A DNA stretch of 64,000 nt from Butyrivibrio proteoclasticus P6B7 (lineage in GTDB: Bacteria; Bacillota; Clostridia; Lachnospirales; Lachnospiraceae). Location of the stretch: assembly GCF_000622085.1 (NCBI RefSeq), contig NZ_JHWL01000009.1:62001-126000 (forward strand), written 5' to 3'. Below are positions 56,267 to 64,000 of this stretch, in pieces. The translations under genes and the position numbers were made by a program. Each line of letters opens with the position of its first letter. Position 1 is the stretch's first letter. The notes beneath the pieces were generated by a model. The model made no database searches. It saw only the letters and a program-made list of their open reading frames with translations, and was not told the origin of the DNA.

Positions 56267-57292
56267 ATGGAAAACTCATTAAAGAACAAAACATTGAGAG
56301 AGTTGATAGATTCTGGAGAATACGGCGTTTTCGCCGACTATTTCTGGTCCTATATAACAGAAGATCATTTGAATCGGCCCCTTGATTCCTACGGATTTGA
56401 AGCTACAGAAATGGAACTGGGTCTTAAGCGTTGTAAAGAGCTGGCACCTGATGGAAGCAAATACCTTAACTACATTTACAGCAAACAGGAAATCTATGCT
56501 TGTCACGAGCTTCAGGAAGCAAAGCTTTTCTTTTTCCCAAGAAAAGAGGAAACGGATATTACAAAGAAAACTGGGAAGGCATTTGCTCTTGTTATCCCTG
56601 GGGGAGGCTTTGCAAGACAGTGGACCTTGATAGAGGGCTTTTCTATTGCAGCAAAGCTTAACGAAATGGGCATCTCTGCCTTTGTTATGTTGTACAGAAC
56701 TGCCCAGGAAGGCGTAGTTAATAAGGCGCTTAAGGATATGTACCGGGCTGTATCTTACATTTTTGATAATGCAGATCGTTTCGACGTAAGTGATAGTTCT
56801 TTTATCATGGGAGGATTCTCAGCCGGAGCTACCCTTGCAGGGGAAATGGCGTCAGACAATCTGGGCTGGAAGGCCATGGGACTTCCAAAGCCTGAGCTTA
56901 TCTTCCTTGGTTACCCAGCCCACAAAATGGATATGTTCTATAAGATCTGGAGCGAAGCACCAGCTGGCTCACCAGTAAAAAGCGGCATTGGAGACTTCCT
57001 GCACCGCCTGGTGGAGGGTGAGATAACCATGGATAAGGTAATGCCTTATGTCTTAGAGGACCATCTGTCAAAAGAGATCTGCCCTCCCCTTTTCATTACC
57101 GCCAATGAGGACGATCCTACGGTTCCATTTATAAACAGTAAGTCCCTTTATGAGGCCTGTCTTAATAAAAAAATACCAGTACGGTCCAAATTGGGCCGTA
57201 CTGGCGGTCATAGTTATGGTCTTGGCAAAAGTTTAGAAGTAGATGGTTGGCTTGATGAAGCAATCAGCTTCTGGCTCTCAATTACTTATTGA
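56267..57292 (+). CDS. Alpha/beta hydrolase, acetyl-xylan-esterase-like
   Basis: 341 aa. [26 protein letters not shown] (HGGG-like oxyanion), [14 protein letters not shown] with the nucleophile Ser, [15 protein letters not shown] (Asp) and [11 protein letters not shown] (His). The layout matches BD-FAE/esterase-lipase proteins often found near xylanase genes. An N-terminal segment of about 90 residues has no known domain. No signal peptide. GGGGGA before the ATG. The gene overlaps the next chemoreceptor gene tail-to-tail by 11 bp. Confidence 0.82.
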   Translation: MENSLKNKTLRELIDSGEYGVFADYFWSYITEDHLNRPLDSYGFEATEMELGLKRCKELAPDGSKYLNYIYSKQEIYACHELQEAKLFFFPRKEETDITKKTGKAFALVIPGGGFARQWTLIEGFSIAAKLNEMGISAFVMLYRTAQEGVVNKALKDMYRAVSYIFDNADRFDVSDSSFIMGGFSAGATLAGEMASDNLGWKAMGLPKPELIFLGYPAHKMDMFYKIWSEAPAGSPVKSGIGDFLHRLVEGEITMDKVMPYVLEDHLSKEICPPLFITANEDDPTVPFINSKSLYEACLNKKIPVRSKLGRTGGHSYGLGKSLEVDGWLDEAISFWLSITY

Positions 57293-59354
57293 GCTTAAAC
57301 TGACTTACGATTTCTCCAAGTGTTCCGGCAACATCCTTCTGTTTGCCGGACATTTCATTTACATTGTCCACAACGTCTGCAGCTGCCATTACAGAATCAT
57401 TAACCCTGCTGGACAGATCTGCTGTATCCTGTGTAGACTCTGCGATGTTCTGGATAGCCTTTGATACTTCTTCCATGGATGCTCTGATATTTTCAACCAT
57501 GGTAGCGATCTTCTCACTGGAATCACCAAATGCTCCAGCATCGTCACCGTACTGCTGTGCAAGTCCTACGAACTTGTCATAGTCAGGTGTAACTGTATCC
57601 TTGATGAAGTCAAGGAGCTCACCAGATGAGCTTGAAAGTGTTCCGAAGGCACCCTGTACGCCGTCGATGGTCTCTCTGATCTGTTCAACCGCTTCTGAAG
57701 TGCTGCTTGCAAGCTTATTGATCTCAGAAGCAACAACTGCGAAGCCCTTACCTGCATCGCCTGCTCTTGCAGCCTCGATAGATGCGTTAAGTGAAAGGAG
57801 GTTGATCTGATCAGCAATCTCAGCGATTGTATCTGCAAGAGTTCCAATCTGCTCAACAACCTTAGCCTTTTCATTGGCCTCAGCAAGATCCTGTTCTCTC
57901 TGCTCTGCGATAGAAATCGCATAGTCATGAGCTTCCTTGGACTGTCTCTCAATCTCTCTTGCTCTTTCCTTAATCTCTGCAGCATCTGAACTTGTCTTTT
58001 CTGTTTCCGCAGCAAGCTGATGAACAGATGCATTAACTTCCTCAACAGAAGCATTAACCTGCTCTGTAGCTGCTCCAGAAGACATCATAGCATCGTTCAC
58101 GCCGGAGATATTGCCCTGAATATCTGTGAACTGGGTTGAAAGCTCGCTTGCCATATTTGCAAGTCCTGAAGATGTCTCACTAACAAGAACAGATCCATCA
58201 GAAATCTTGCTGATAACATCTCTGTTACTCTCATACATGTTATTGAGGGAATCGCTCATCTGTCCGAGCTCATCACCTCTCTTATTCTTGATCTTATCAA
58301 CAGTAAAGTCTCCGCTTGCAAGAACTTTAGCGAATTCCTTAACGCTGTTGATACTCTTTGCGATACTCATTACGAATATCAGTATGATAACTGCACTTAC
58401 TACTAATGCAATGATCATAACTGTAATAAGGGCTGTTGTAGCTTTCTTTACAGGTGCTTCCAGCTCTGCAATATCTTTTCTTACGATAATCTTCCAGTTA
58501 ACATCTGGAACATTCATGTATGTAATAATGATTCTCTGGCCATTTTCCATGAATGCTGCCATTGAAGGAGAATCTCCTGCATTTGCCACGATATTTGCAC
58601 CAAGGGCTGCAAGATCTGCATTCTCATCATCAACAATGTTTACGCCATCCTGAACCTTAGCCTCATCATCTGTGTAGATATAAACACCAGTTGATGATAA
58701 AAGCATAGCCCTTCCTGTTTCACCTGATTTAATCTCTGAAACAAGGGTTTCAACATTTGATAATTCCATATCTACGGTTACGCAACCGATATATTTATCA
58801 CCATCATAGATAGGTGCTGAACATGTAGACATTACAAGTCCAGAAGTAGGATCATAATATGGATCTGTAATTGATGCCGTTCCCTTTGCAAGAGCTTTGG
58901 CATTTGTATAATACTCCTGGCTGAAATAATCATACTCAGCATTACTATAATCCCAAGTCTCAACGATGGTTCCATTGTCCTTATACCAATATGGACCCAT
59001 GTACTTTTCAGCAGGGTCAAAGGCATTTGGCTCAAACCAAAGTCCAGCTCCCAAAATAGTATCACTATTAGTTACTATCTTAGTAAGGGTATCACCATAA
59101 TTATTAATATCTACAAATTTGTAGGATGAAGATACCATGTCAGCAATATTGGTTGCTGTAGTCTCGATTACAGCAAGCTTGGAATCAACAGCCTCAGAAC
59201 TTTCCTGACACTGCAGGAACATTGCTGAAGTATTGATGTCCTGAATGTTTGATGACAACTCCTTAGATGCTATATATGTAAGCAGAATCATGGCTGCTGC
59301 CATGATAGGAAGAATACATAAAAGCATCTTTGCCTTAAGACTCATTTTTTTCAT
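57282..59354 (-). CDS. Methyl-accepting chemotaxis protein with double Cache sensor
   Basis: 690 aa. Membrane helix, an extracellular dCache_1 domain (about residues 35-290; [56 protein letters not shown]), a second helix, HAMP and signalling domain with the conserved tip [22 protein letters not shown]. dCache domains often bind amino acids or other small nutrients. GAGAGGG before the ATG. The stop codon overlaps the convergent hydrolase gene by 11 bp; no terminator between. Divergent from the second chemoreceptor. Confidence 0.94.
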   Translation of the reverse strand: MKKMSLKAKMLLCILPIMAAAMILLTYIASKELSSNIQDINTSAMFLQCQESSEAVDSKLAVIETTATNIADMVSSSYKFVDINNYGDTLTKIVTNSDTILGAGLWFEPNAFDPAEKYMGPYWYKDNGTIVETWDYSNAEYDYFSQEYYTNAKALAKGTASITDPYYDPTSGLVMSTCSAPIYDGDKYIGCVTVDMELSNVETLVSEIKSGETGRAMLLSSTGVYIYTDDEAKVQDGVNIVDDENADLAALGANIVANAGDSPSMAAFMENGQRIIITYMNVPDVNWKIIVRKDIAELEAPVKKATTALITVMIIALVVSAVIILIFVMSIAKSINSVKEFAKVLASGDFTVDKIKNKRGDELGQMSDSLNNMYESNRDVISKISDGSVLVSETSSGLANMASELSTQFTDIQGNISGVNDAMMSSGAATEQVNASVEEVNASVHQLAAETEKTSSDAAEIKERAREIERQSKEAHDYAISIAEQREQDLAEANEKAKVVEQIGTLADTIAEIADQINLLSLNASIEAARAGDAGKGFAVVASEINKLASSTSEAVEQIRETIDGVQGAFGTLSSSSGELLDFIKDTVTPDYDKFVGLAQQYGDDAGAFGDSSEKIATMVENIRASMEEVSKAIQNIAESTQDTADLSSRVNDSVMAAADVVDNVNEMSGKQKDVAGTLGEIVSQFKLNK

Positions 59355-59387
59355 TTTCGCACCCTCTCTACATTTTTAATTATTGCA

Positions 59388-59410
59388 GATACAATTGTTT
59401 GAATTGTATC
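59388..59410. promoter_or_regulatory. Inverted repeat between two chemoreceptor genes
   Basis: GATACAATT-GTTTG-AATTGTATC: 9-bp perfect arms, 34 bp before the minus-strand gene. The 14-mer ATTTCGTAAATTTA follows at 59435-59448, the same as upstream of the FapA-like gene. Suggests a regulated divergent promoter region; no clear -35/-10 pair was assigned. Confidence 0.5.
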
Positions 59411-59590
59411 GTGACCCTACAATAATTTTATTACATTTCGTAAATTTATAGTCTAAAAAAACTATTAATATACTTATAAAAAACATTAAACTTACGTTAT
59501 TTCGATTATGAATATGTTAGAATCATTATGTGATTTTATATATTTTCATCCTGTTTTATTCAATGCACATTGTTGCAGAAAGGGTCTTTT

Positions 59591-61051
59591 ATGAACGCTG
59601 AACAATATCGTCGTGCCAATAACAACAGCTTCTATGTAACTGTAGTTATCATCCTCTGTGGTATTATCCTAACGTTTATAAGCATTGCAAAAGGCGGTGG
59701 ATCTTTAGGTAAGTATTGCATTCTTATTTCCTCTGCAATTGCCTTTGCCATGGTTTCTATAGGTAATTTCAAATTTACCACCGTCAAGCTTGGATCAGTA
59801 CTTATTATGGGCGGATCTACGGTTTTCTACTTTGTTCTTCTTATCGCAGAGGACAACATGGTATACTTTGCCTTCGGTCTTCCAATACTTATCTGTAGTA
59901 TCATTTACCTTAATGTAAAGCTTTGTAAGGCAGGTATTGGAGCCATTATTCTTTCCTATGTAATCACTTTGATAAAAGTCTATGTAACAAATGGATCCCT
60001 GGGTCTTGAATATCTTGTTGCAGCTATTACATTAGGTCTTGCCTTTATTGCTTGTCTTTGCACTGTTACTCTTCTTACCAACTTCAATACAGAGAACAAC
60101 GCAGTTATTAAGGCTAACGCAGATAAAGCTCTGGAAACAGGAAACACCATGGCTGATATTGCCAACTCCATTACAGATCTGTTTAATTCCTCCCAGGAGA
60201 ACATGGTGTCATTGCAGAACATCATTGAATCACAGCAGAGCGGCATGAGAGATATTGCAAGCAGCATGGAAAGCACAGCCCAGGCCATCACAGGTCAGGC
60301 TCAGAGAGTTCAGCAGATTCAGGAAAAGACATCTGAAACAGAGCAAAGCAGTAAAGATATGCAGGTTGCATCTGAAAATGCTCAGAACACAGTCTCAGAA
60401 GGCGTAAGAGTAATTGGCGAATTAAAGACTAAATCACAGGATGTTGCAAAGGCCAGCCAGGTAACAGTTGATGCTACTCAGGCGGTTATAAATAAAGTTG
60501 AAGAAGTTACCAAGATTGTTGGATCCATCATGTCTATCGCAAAGCAGACTAATCTTCTTGCTCTTAATGCCAGCATTGAGGCTGCAAGAGCCGGAGAAGC
60601 AGGTAAGGGCTTCGCAGTTGTTGCTAATGATGTACGAGAACTGGCTGAAGAGACCAATAACGCTTCAACTCAGATCACCAACATTATAAATGAGCTTAAC
60701 GATGATGTTCAGAAGGCTATGGCCAGCATAGATGATACAGTTGCTTCTGTATCAGAGCAGAATGATATGATTGAGACTGTTGGTGATAACTTCAACAGTA
60801 TCAATGAGAATGTTAACGAGATGCTTAATCGCTTCCAGGAAATTGGCGAGGGCATGAAGTATATTGCTGATTCCACAGTTGAGATCAACGATAGCATTTC
60901 TAATCTGTCCGCCACCAGTGAAGAGGTTGCTTCACTTTCCAACGAAGGAGCTACTGCTTCTGACAAGGCTGTTGAAGAATTCGATGGATTTAAGGAAATC
61001 CTGCTTCAGATTTTCCAGCAGGCCAACAAGCTTAAAGATATGCAAAGCTGA
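59591..61051 (+). CDS. Chemoreceptor with integral-membrane sensor part
   Basis: 486 aa from the ATG at 59591 (GAAAGGG upstream). Residues about 15-180 form six or so membrane helices with only very short outside loops, so there is no Cache domain. The cytoplasmic part has a methylation-type coiled coil and the tip [22 protein letters not shown]. No HAMP is obvious. Such receptors may sense membrane state, energy or an embedded ligand. Ends before a strong terminator. Confidence 0.9.
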   Translation: MNAEQYRRANNNSFYVTVVIILCGIILTFISIAKGGGSLGKYCILISSAIAFAMVSIGNFKFTTVKLGSVLIMGGSTVFYFVLLIAEDNMVYFAFGLPILICSIIYLNVKLCKAGIGAIILSYVITLIKVYVTNGSLGLEYLVAAITLGLAFIACLCTVTLLTNFNTENNAVIKANADKALETGNTMADIANSITDLFNSSQENMVSLQNIIESQQSGMRDIASSMESTAQAITGQAQRVQQIQEKTSETEQSSKDMQVASENAQNTVSEGVRVIGELKTKSQDVAKASQVTVDATQAVINKVEEVTKIVGSIMSIAKQTNLLALNASIEAARAGEAGKGFAVVANDVRELAEETNNASTQITNIINELNDDVQKAMASIDDTVASVSEQNDMIETVGDNFNSINENVNEMLNRFQEIGEGMKYIADSTVEINDSISNLSATSEEVASLSNEGATASDKAVEEFDGFKEILLQIFQQANKLKDMQS

Positions 61052-61065
61052 TGACTATATGAGAA

Positions 61066-61096
61066 ATGCCGGTGCATTAGCACCGGCATCTTTTTT
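61066..61096. terminator. Terminator between chemoreceptor and CPBP protease genes
   Basis: 10-bp perfect stem ATGCCGGTGC/GCACCGGCAT (61066-61075, 61080-61089), ATTA loop, six T on the plus strand. The stop codon of the convergent gene overlaps the T run. Confidence 0.9.
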
Positions 61097-62189
61097 ATTG
61101 TTGATTATTGTTTGTGAAATTCTGAACTGGTGGCTGGCCCTGCACATATGGCTGATTCTGTACTGGTACCTGTCCCTGAACATATACTGGATTCTGCATT
61201 GGAGCTTGATACTGAACACCTGCTGGCATCTGACCCTGAATTGGCATCTGGTTCTGTACATATACTGGTATTGGCATGATTGGTTCATGTCCAGGAAGGT
61301 ATGTGCCATCTGATGTCAAGATCACGCCATACTTAAGATCCTTGATAGTAAGCTTCTTAGCAAGTAAAAGAGCTGCCACACCACTTACCACGAGAAGGAT
61401 TGCGCAGAATATCAAATATGGTGGCTCTTCTGGAAACAGGTTTGGAACAAATAATGACATTGTATTATCTATCATATGGATAATAATTCCTGGAATAACT
61501 GAGTCGTATTTATAGCATATATAACCAGCAATAGCTCCCATTGGAATTACATATATTCCCTGGATGATATTCAAATGCATTACGCCAAAAAGAATTCCGC
61601 TTATAAGTGCGCAGAACACAACTGTAAAGTGCTTTCTTGTCATCTTTAGACCAACGCCTCTGATGGCAAGATCTTCGCAGATAGGAGCAAGAATGGCTGC
61701 AGACATAACTCCAAAGAAGTTCAGTTCATTACCAAGAGCCAGCTCCATTGTTTCTGAAAACTTATCAGCTGCATCTGGGAAAAGAGCTATAGTTCCATAT
61801 CCTAAAAGATTAGTGATTGAAAAAGTAAAGAACGCTACCAGTGCCAAAAGAACAACGCTTAATGGATTCATCTTCTTAGTTATTGGAATATATCTGTTAA
61901 ACTTCTTGTCCTTATTAACAAAAGCAAGAACATACCAAAGCACAAATACAGCAACACAGACAATCTCTGCCACAAATGTGATCATGGTAAGCTTATCTTT
62001 AATGATAGCCATATACTCTTCCATGTATTTTTCTGTGTCACCACCATATTTCATTGCAGGTTCAATAGCATAATAAATCTGAAAAACCAGAGATACCACG
62101 AGCTGAACCCCTAATAAAGCTCCCATAGAAAGGGTCGCTAGTATAAGTGTTCCTATTTTATTTCCAATTCCAACTTTTTTCTGATTCAT
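61095..62189 (-). CDS. CPBP (CAAX/Abi) intramembrane metalloprotease
   Basis: 364 aa, about eight membrane helices. Motif 1 is CEDLAIRGVG (EExxxR form with Glu-Asp), motif 2 FGVMHLNIIQG (FxxxH) and motif 3 IIIHMIDN. Family members cut membrane proteins or act in peptide maturation and immunity. The C-terminal 65 residues are rich in Pro, Gln, Val and Tyr with repeats such as PVYVQGQVPVQNQ, an unusual extension. It lies 17 bp after a lipoprotein gene on the same strand. Confidence 0.88.
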   Translation of the reverse strand: MNQKKVGIGNKIGTLILATLSMGALLGVQLVVSLVFQIYYAIEPAMKYGGDTEKYMEEYMAIIKDKLTMITFVAEIVCVAVFVLWYVLAFVNKDKKFNRYIPITKKMNPLSVVLLALVAFFTFSITNLLGYGTIALFPDAADKFSETMELALGNELNFFGVMSAAILAPICEDLAIRGVGLKMTRKHFTVVFCALISGILFGVMHLNIIQGIYVIPMGAIAGYICYKYDSVIPGIIIHMIDNTMSLFVPNLFPEEPPYLIFCAILLVVSGVAALLLAKKLTIKDLKYGVILTSDGTYLPGHEPIMPIPVYVQNQMPIQGQMPAGVQYQAPMQNPVYVQGQVPVQNQPYVQGQPPVQNFTNNNQQ

Positions 62190-62206
62190 ACAACTCTCCC
62201 CGATAT

Positions 62207-62983
62207 TTAATTAGCTGATGTGCCTGAAACTGCATCGGAAGCTGCTCCTGTAGTTGCAGTCTCCTGGGCTGCCTCTGTTGCTGCAGCAGTGCCATCTTCA
62301 TTATCTCTATACATTGTAACGTCTGATACAAGCCATTTTCCCTGAATGTCGTCCTTCTGAAGATCAAGACTGATTCTGTAGGTCTCACCCTGGCTTGAAG
62401 TAATTGCCTCTGTATATGAATCAATAAGAATGATAAGAACATCACTTAAAATCGCATTGGAAGCAGCTTCCTCACCCTGCTCCGCTATAAGAGCATTGAT
62501 AGTCTCCGCATTCTGAGTATTGTACTCTTCTACAGCAGCTGAGATCTTATCCTGAACCGCTTGAGATTTCTGAATATCCACAGGGAATGTAGTAGTAATG
62601 GTTGCCTCAGCTGTGGCTGTCTTCTTGCCCTTATTGATAGTAACATCGGTAATCTCGTAGCTGTCTATCATGCCTCCAAGGAGTGCATAGAACTCATCCA
62701 GCTTAGTCTTTGCTTCGTCACTGATCTCTCCATCGCCTTTCTTGGCATTAAGGAGCTCCTCCATATAGGAAGAATCAAACAATCTTACAAACTCGCCTTC
62801 AGCCACACCCTTGGTGGAATACTGAGCAATCTGCTCAAGGTTGTTGTCCTTAAGTGAATCAAGAAATCCTGTTGCACTTTCCTTTATTGCTGCCTTATCT
62901 TTAGATGAGCAGCCTGTAAGAGCCATAACACACATCATTGTAGAAAGAGCTATGGCACAAATTCTCTTCATTGTCTTAGTCAT
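62207..62983 (-). CDS. Putative lipoprotein (DUF5105-like)
   Basis: 258 aa. Signal peptide with lipobox ALTGC. The mature protein has an N-terminal helical part (ESATGFLDSLKDNNLEQIAQYSTKG) and a beta part (YEITDVTINKGKKTATAEATITTTFPVD), as in small secreted lipoproteins of Lachnospiraceae; the tail is Thr/Ala-rich. Function unknown. GAGAGG before the ATG at 62983. Co-transcribed with the CPBP protease downstream. Confidence 0.78.
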   Translation of the reverse strand: MTKTMKRICAIALSTMMCVMALTGCSSKDKAAIKESATGFLDSLKDNNLEQIAQYSTKGVAEGEFVRLFDSSYMEELLNAKKGDGEISDEAKTKLDEFYALLGGMIDSYEITDVTINKGKKTATAEATITTTFPVDIQKSQAVQDKISAAVEEYNTQNAETINALIAEQGEEAASNAILSDVLIILIDSYTEAITSSQGETYRISLDLQKDDIQGKWLVSDVTMYRDNEDGTAAATEAAQETATTGAASDAVSGTSAN

Positions 62984-63131
62984 TTTCGTAGCCTCTCAAA
63001 ATATTACAAATTTATTACGCAACGCTAAGTATACCACAAATCCGCTATTTAGCCAAAATATATCGCAATTTAGCGTATAAAGTGATAAAATAAAGTATGT
63101 AGCTTGAACATCTATTAAAGGAGGTTTTTGC

Positions 63132-63383
63132 ATGAGAGTTCTTTTTGGTGAAGGCATCGTAAAAGAGGTTAATGCCGTAGAAGTTAAACCGCTGGACTTT
63201 GGTGATGGACAGATAAGTGGAACACAGATCGACTTCATTCTCTCAACAGGTGATGAGGTGAAATATATTTACAGTCAGAATGTACCTATTGAGGAATCAG
63301 GACAAAGAGCTATCGACTTTGTAAAGAAGCTCTACACAGACGGTTTCAATGACTTTACTCATGAGCCAGTAGAAATGTTGTAA
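63132..63383 (+). CDS. Small conserved-looking protein of unknown function
   Basis: 83 aa: MRVLFGEGIVKEVNAVEVKP then a beta-rich acidic sequence. Strong SD (AAAGGAGG, 7 nt before the ATG) and a terminator directly after the stop argue that it is real. No domain recognised; no signal peptide or membrane helix. Stand-alone gene. Confidence 0.75.
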   Translation: MRVLFGEGIVKEVNAVEVKPLDFGDGQISGTQIDFILSTGDEVKYIYSQNVPIEESGQRAIDFVKKLYTDGFNDFTHEPVEML

Positions 63384-63414
63384 GTAATCTCAAAAATCAA
63401 ATATAGATACATAA

Positions 63415-63446
63415 AAAGGACCTATGCCATCACGCACAGGTCCTTT
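63415..63446 (+). terminator. Terminator after the 83-aa gene
   Basis: 9-bp perfect stem AAAGGACCT/AGGTCCTTT (63415-63423, 63438-63446) with a 14-nt loop and T-rich end. Confidence 0.75.
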
Positions 63447-63491
63447 AATATTGCTGCTCTTCCATGGTATTCTCCATTTTCTATAAAAGAA

Positions 63492-63665
63492 TCATCTCTT
63501 TCCAAGACAACCCTGGTGTTTAAGTTCAATCAAAAGATCAAAAACTACCCCCAAAGGTAAGCCGGTAATATGAGCAACTTTTTCAGGGTCTGGATAATAT
63601 TCATTTTCACAGTCCCTTCTAATGCAGTCCATTACTTCCATTTTGGCATCACATGTCGCTGTCAT
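63492..63665 (-). CDS. 57-aa putative winged-helix DNA-binding protein
   Basis: ATG at 63665 with AAGGAGG 11 nt upstream. After a short MTATCDAKMEVMDCIRRDC segment, the sequence KVAHITGLPLGVVFDLLIEL then KHQGCLGKR has the shape of a helix-turn-helix and wing of MarR/Rrf2-type or small Fe-S-linked regulators. Four Cys residues (5, 14, 19, 54) may bind metal or respond to redox. Family not certain. It stands alone between the 83-aa gene and the M3-like gene. Confidence 0.65.
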   Translation of the reverse strand: MTATCDAKMEVMDCIRRDCENEYYPDPEKVAHITGLPLGVVFDLLIELKHQGCLGKR

Positions 63666-63817
63666 ACACTTATTTCCTCCTTTCCAAAATATTCTAATAA
63701 TTCGGTAGCAGATATTATCTGCTACCTATTATTATATCGGAAAAAGAGGCTAAAAGTTAACACTTTTGTGCCAATTATTTAGAAAATTTCTATAAACTGA
63801 GCCTTTTCTAAGGAAAC

Positions 63818-64000
63818 TTAGTCTAAAACCTTAGATTCCATCTCTTTTACAAGGAATTCAATTGTTCCATCCTTGAATGGGCTCTTAAGTGAAACAGCCT
63901 CAAGCTCGTTCTCATAGAAGTCCTTAACAGACATCTTGCAGAGCTCAAGATAGTGATTCCATGCATCCTTGTAGTCTTTGTCCATCCAAACCTTAAACTG
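63818..64000 (-). CDS. C-terminus of a probable M3-family oligoendopeptidase (partial)
   Basis: Last 60 codons of a gene entering from the right edge; stop at 63818-63820. The visible end (YLELCKMSVKDFYENELEAV then SLKSPFKDGTIEFLVKEM) resembles the C-terminal helices of clostridial M3 peptidases, where a LxSPFxxG pattern is common. The zinc site (HEXXH) would lie outside the window, so the call is tentative. Confidence 0.45.
   Translation of the reverse strand, partial: QFKVWMDKDYKDAWNHYLELCKMSVKDFYENELEAVSLKSPFKDGTIEFLVKEMESKVLD

Overview
The window looks like chromosome of a motile, polysaccharide-degrading Lachnospiraceae bacterium of the Butyrivibrio/Pseudobutyrivibrio type. This is inferred from gene content: a lipid-anchored GH10 xylanase, GH31 and GH4 glycosidases with a sugar ABC transporter, GlgC/GlgD, pyruvate phosphate dikinase, FapA, PilZ and chemoreceptors. 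Strong Shine-Dalgarno sites, several TTG/GTG starts and a moderately AT-rich composition fit. No tRNA, rRNA, CRISPR, phage or transposase was found.

Layout. 30-1618: an acyltransferase and a lipoprotein. 1636-7655 (minus): F-type ATP synthase operon atpB-E-F-(H)A-G-D-C with its own promoter. It has no separate delta gene; a delta C-terminal domain is fused to the front of alpha. 7719-16664: cell-surface block with an MMPL/RND exporter, a GLUG-repeat membrane-anchored protein and a long coiled-coil surface protein behind a PilZ gene. 17244-24963: FapA-like protein with about twelve N-terminal repeats, a chemoreceptor, and PPDK with an unusual C-terminal tail. 25017-31766: GDPD, a pectin-type esterase with an MFS transporter, a LysM protein, a 31-aa FliM-N-terminus-like peptide, methylglyoxal synthase and an SDR enzyme. 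31895-36343: AraC regulator, hybrid kinase, stand-alone Hpt and receiver (a phosphorelay). 36499-46947: lipoprotein, GH10 xylanase, NSS transporter, Sfp-type PPTase, EAL-HDOD protein, glgCD and a membrane lipase. 47087-47724: two diverged copies of a structured roughly 300-nt element in inverted orientation sharing a central terminator. 47730-56045 (minus): alpha-glucoside operon (esterase, GH31, binding protein, two permeases, GH4). 56267-64000: alpha/beta hydrolase, two chemoreceptors, CPBP protease, lipoprotein, two small genes and the end of a probable M3 peptidase.

How it fits together. Sugar capture (xylanase, esterases, ABC and MFS importers) feeds glycolysis, glycogen storage (GlgC/D) and PPDK; chemoreceptors, PilZ and FapA connect to motility. 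The main points for follow-up are the delta-alpha ATP synthase fusion, the inverted pair of structured elements at 47.1-47.7 kb with compensatory stems, a heavily over-represented 9-mer (AAAAGAGCT), the FliM-like micropeptide, two apparently leaderless genes, and the repeat-FapA and PPDK-tail architectures.
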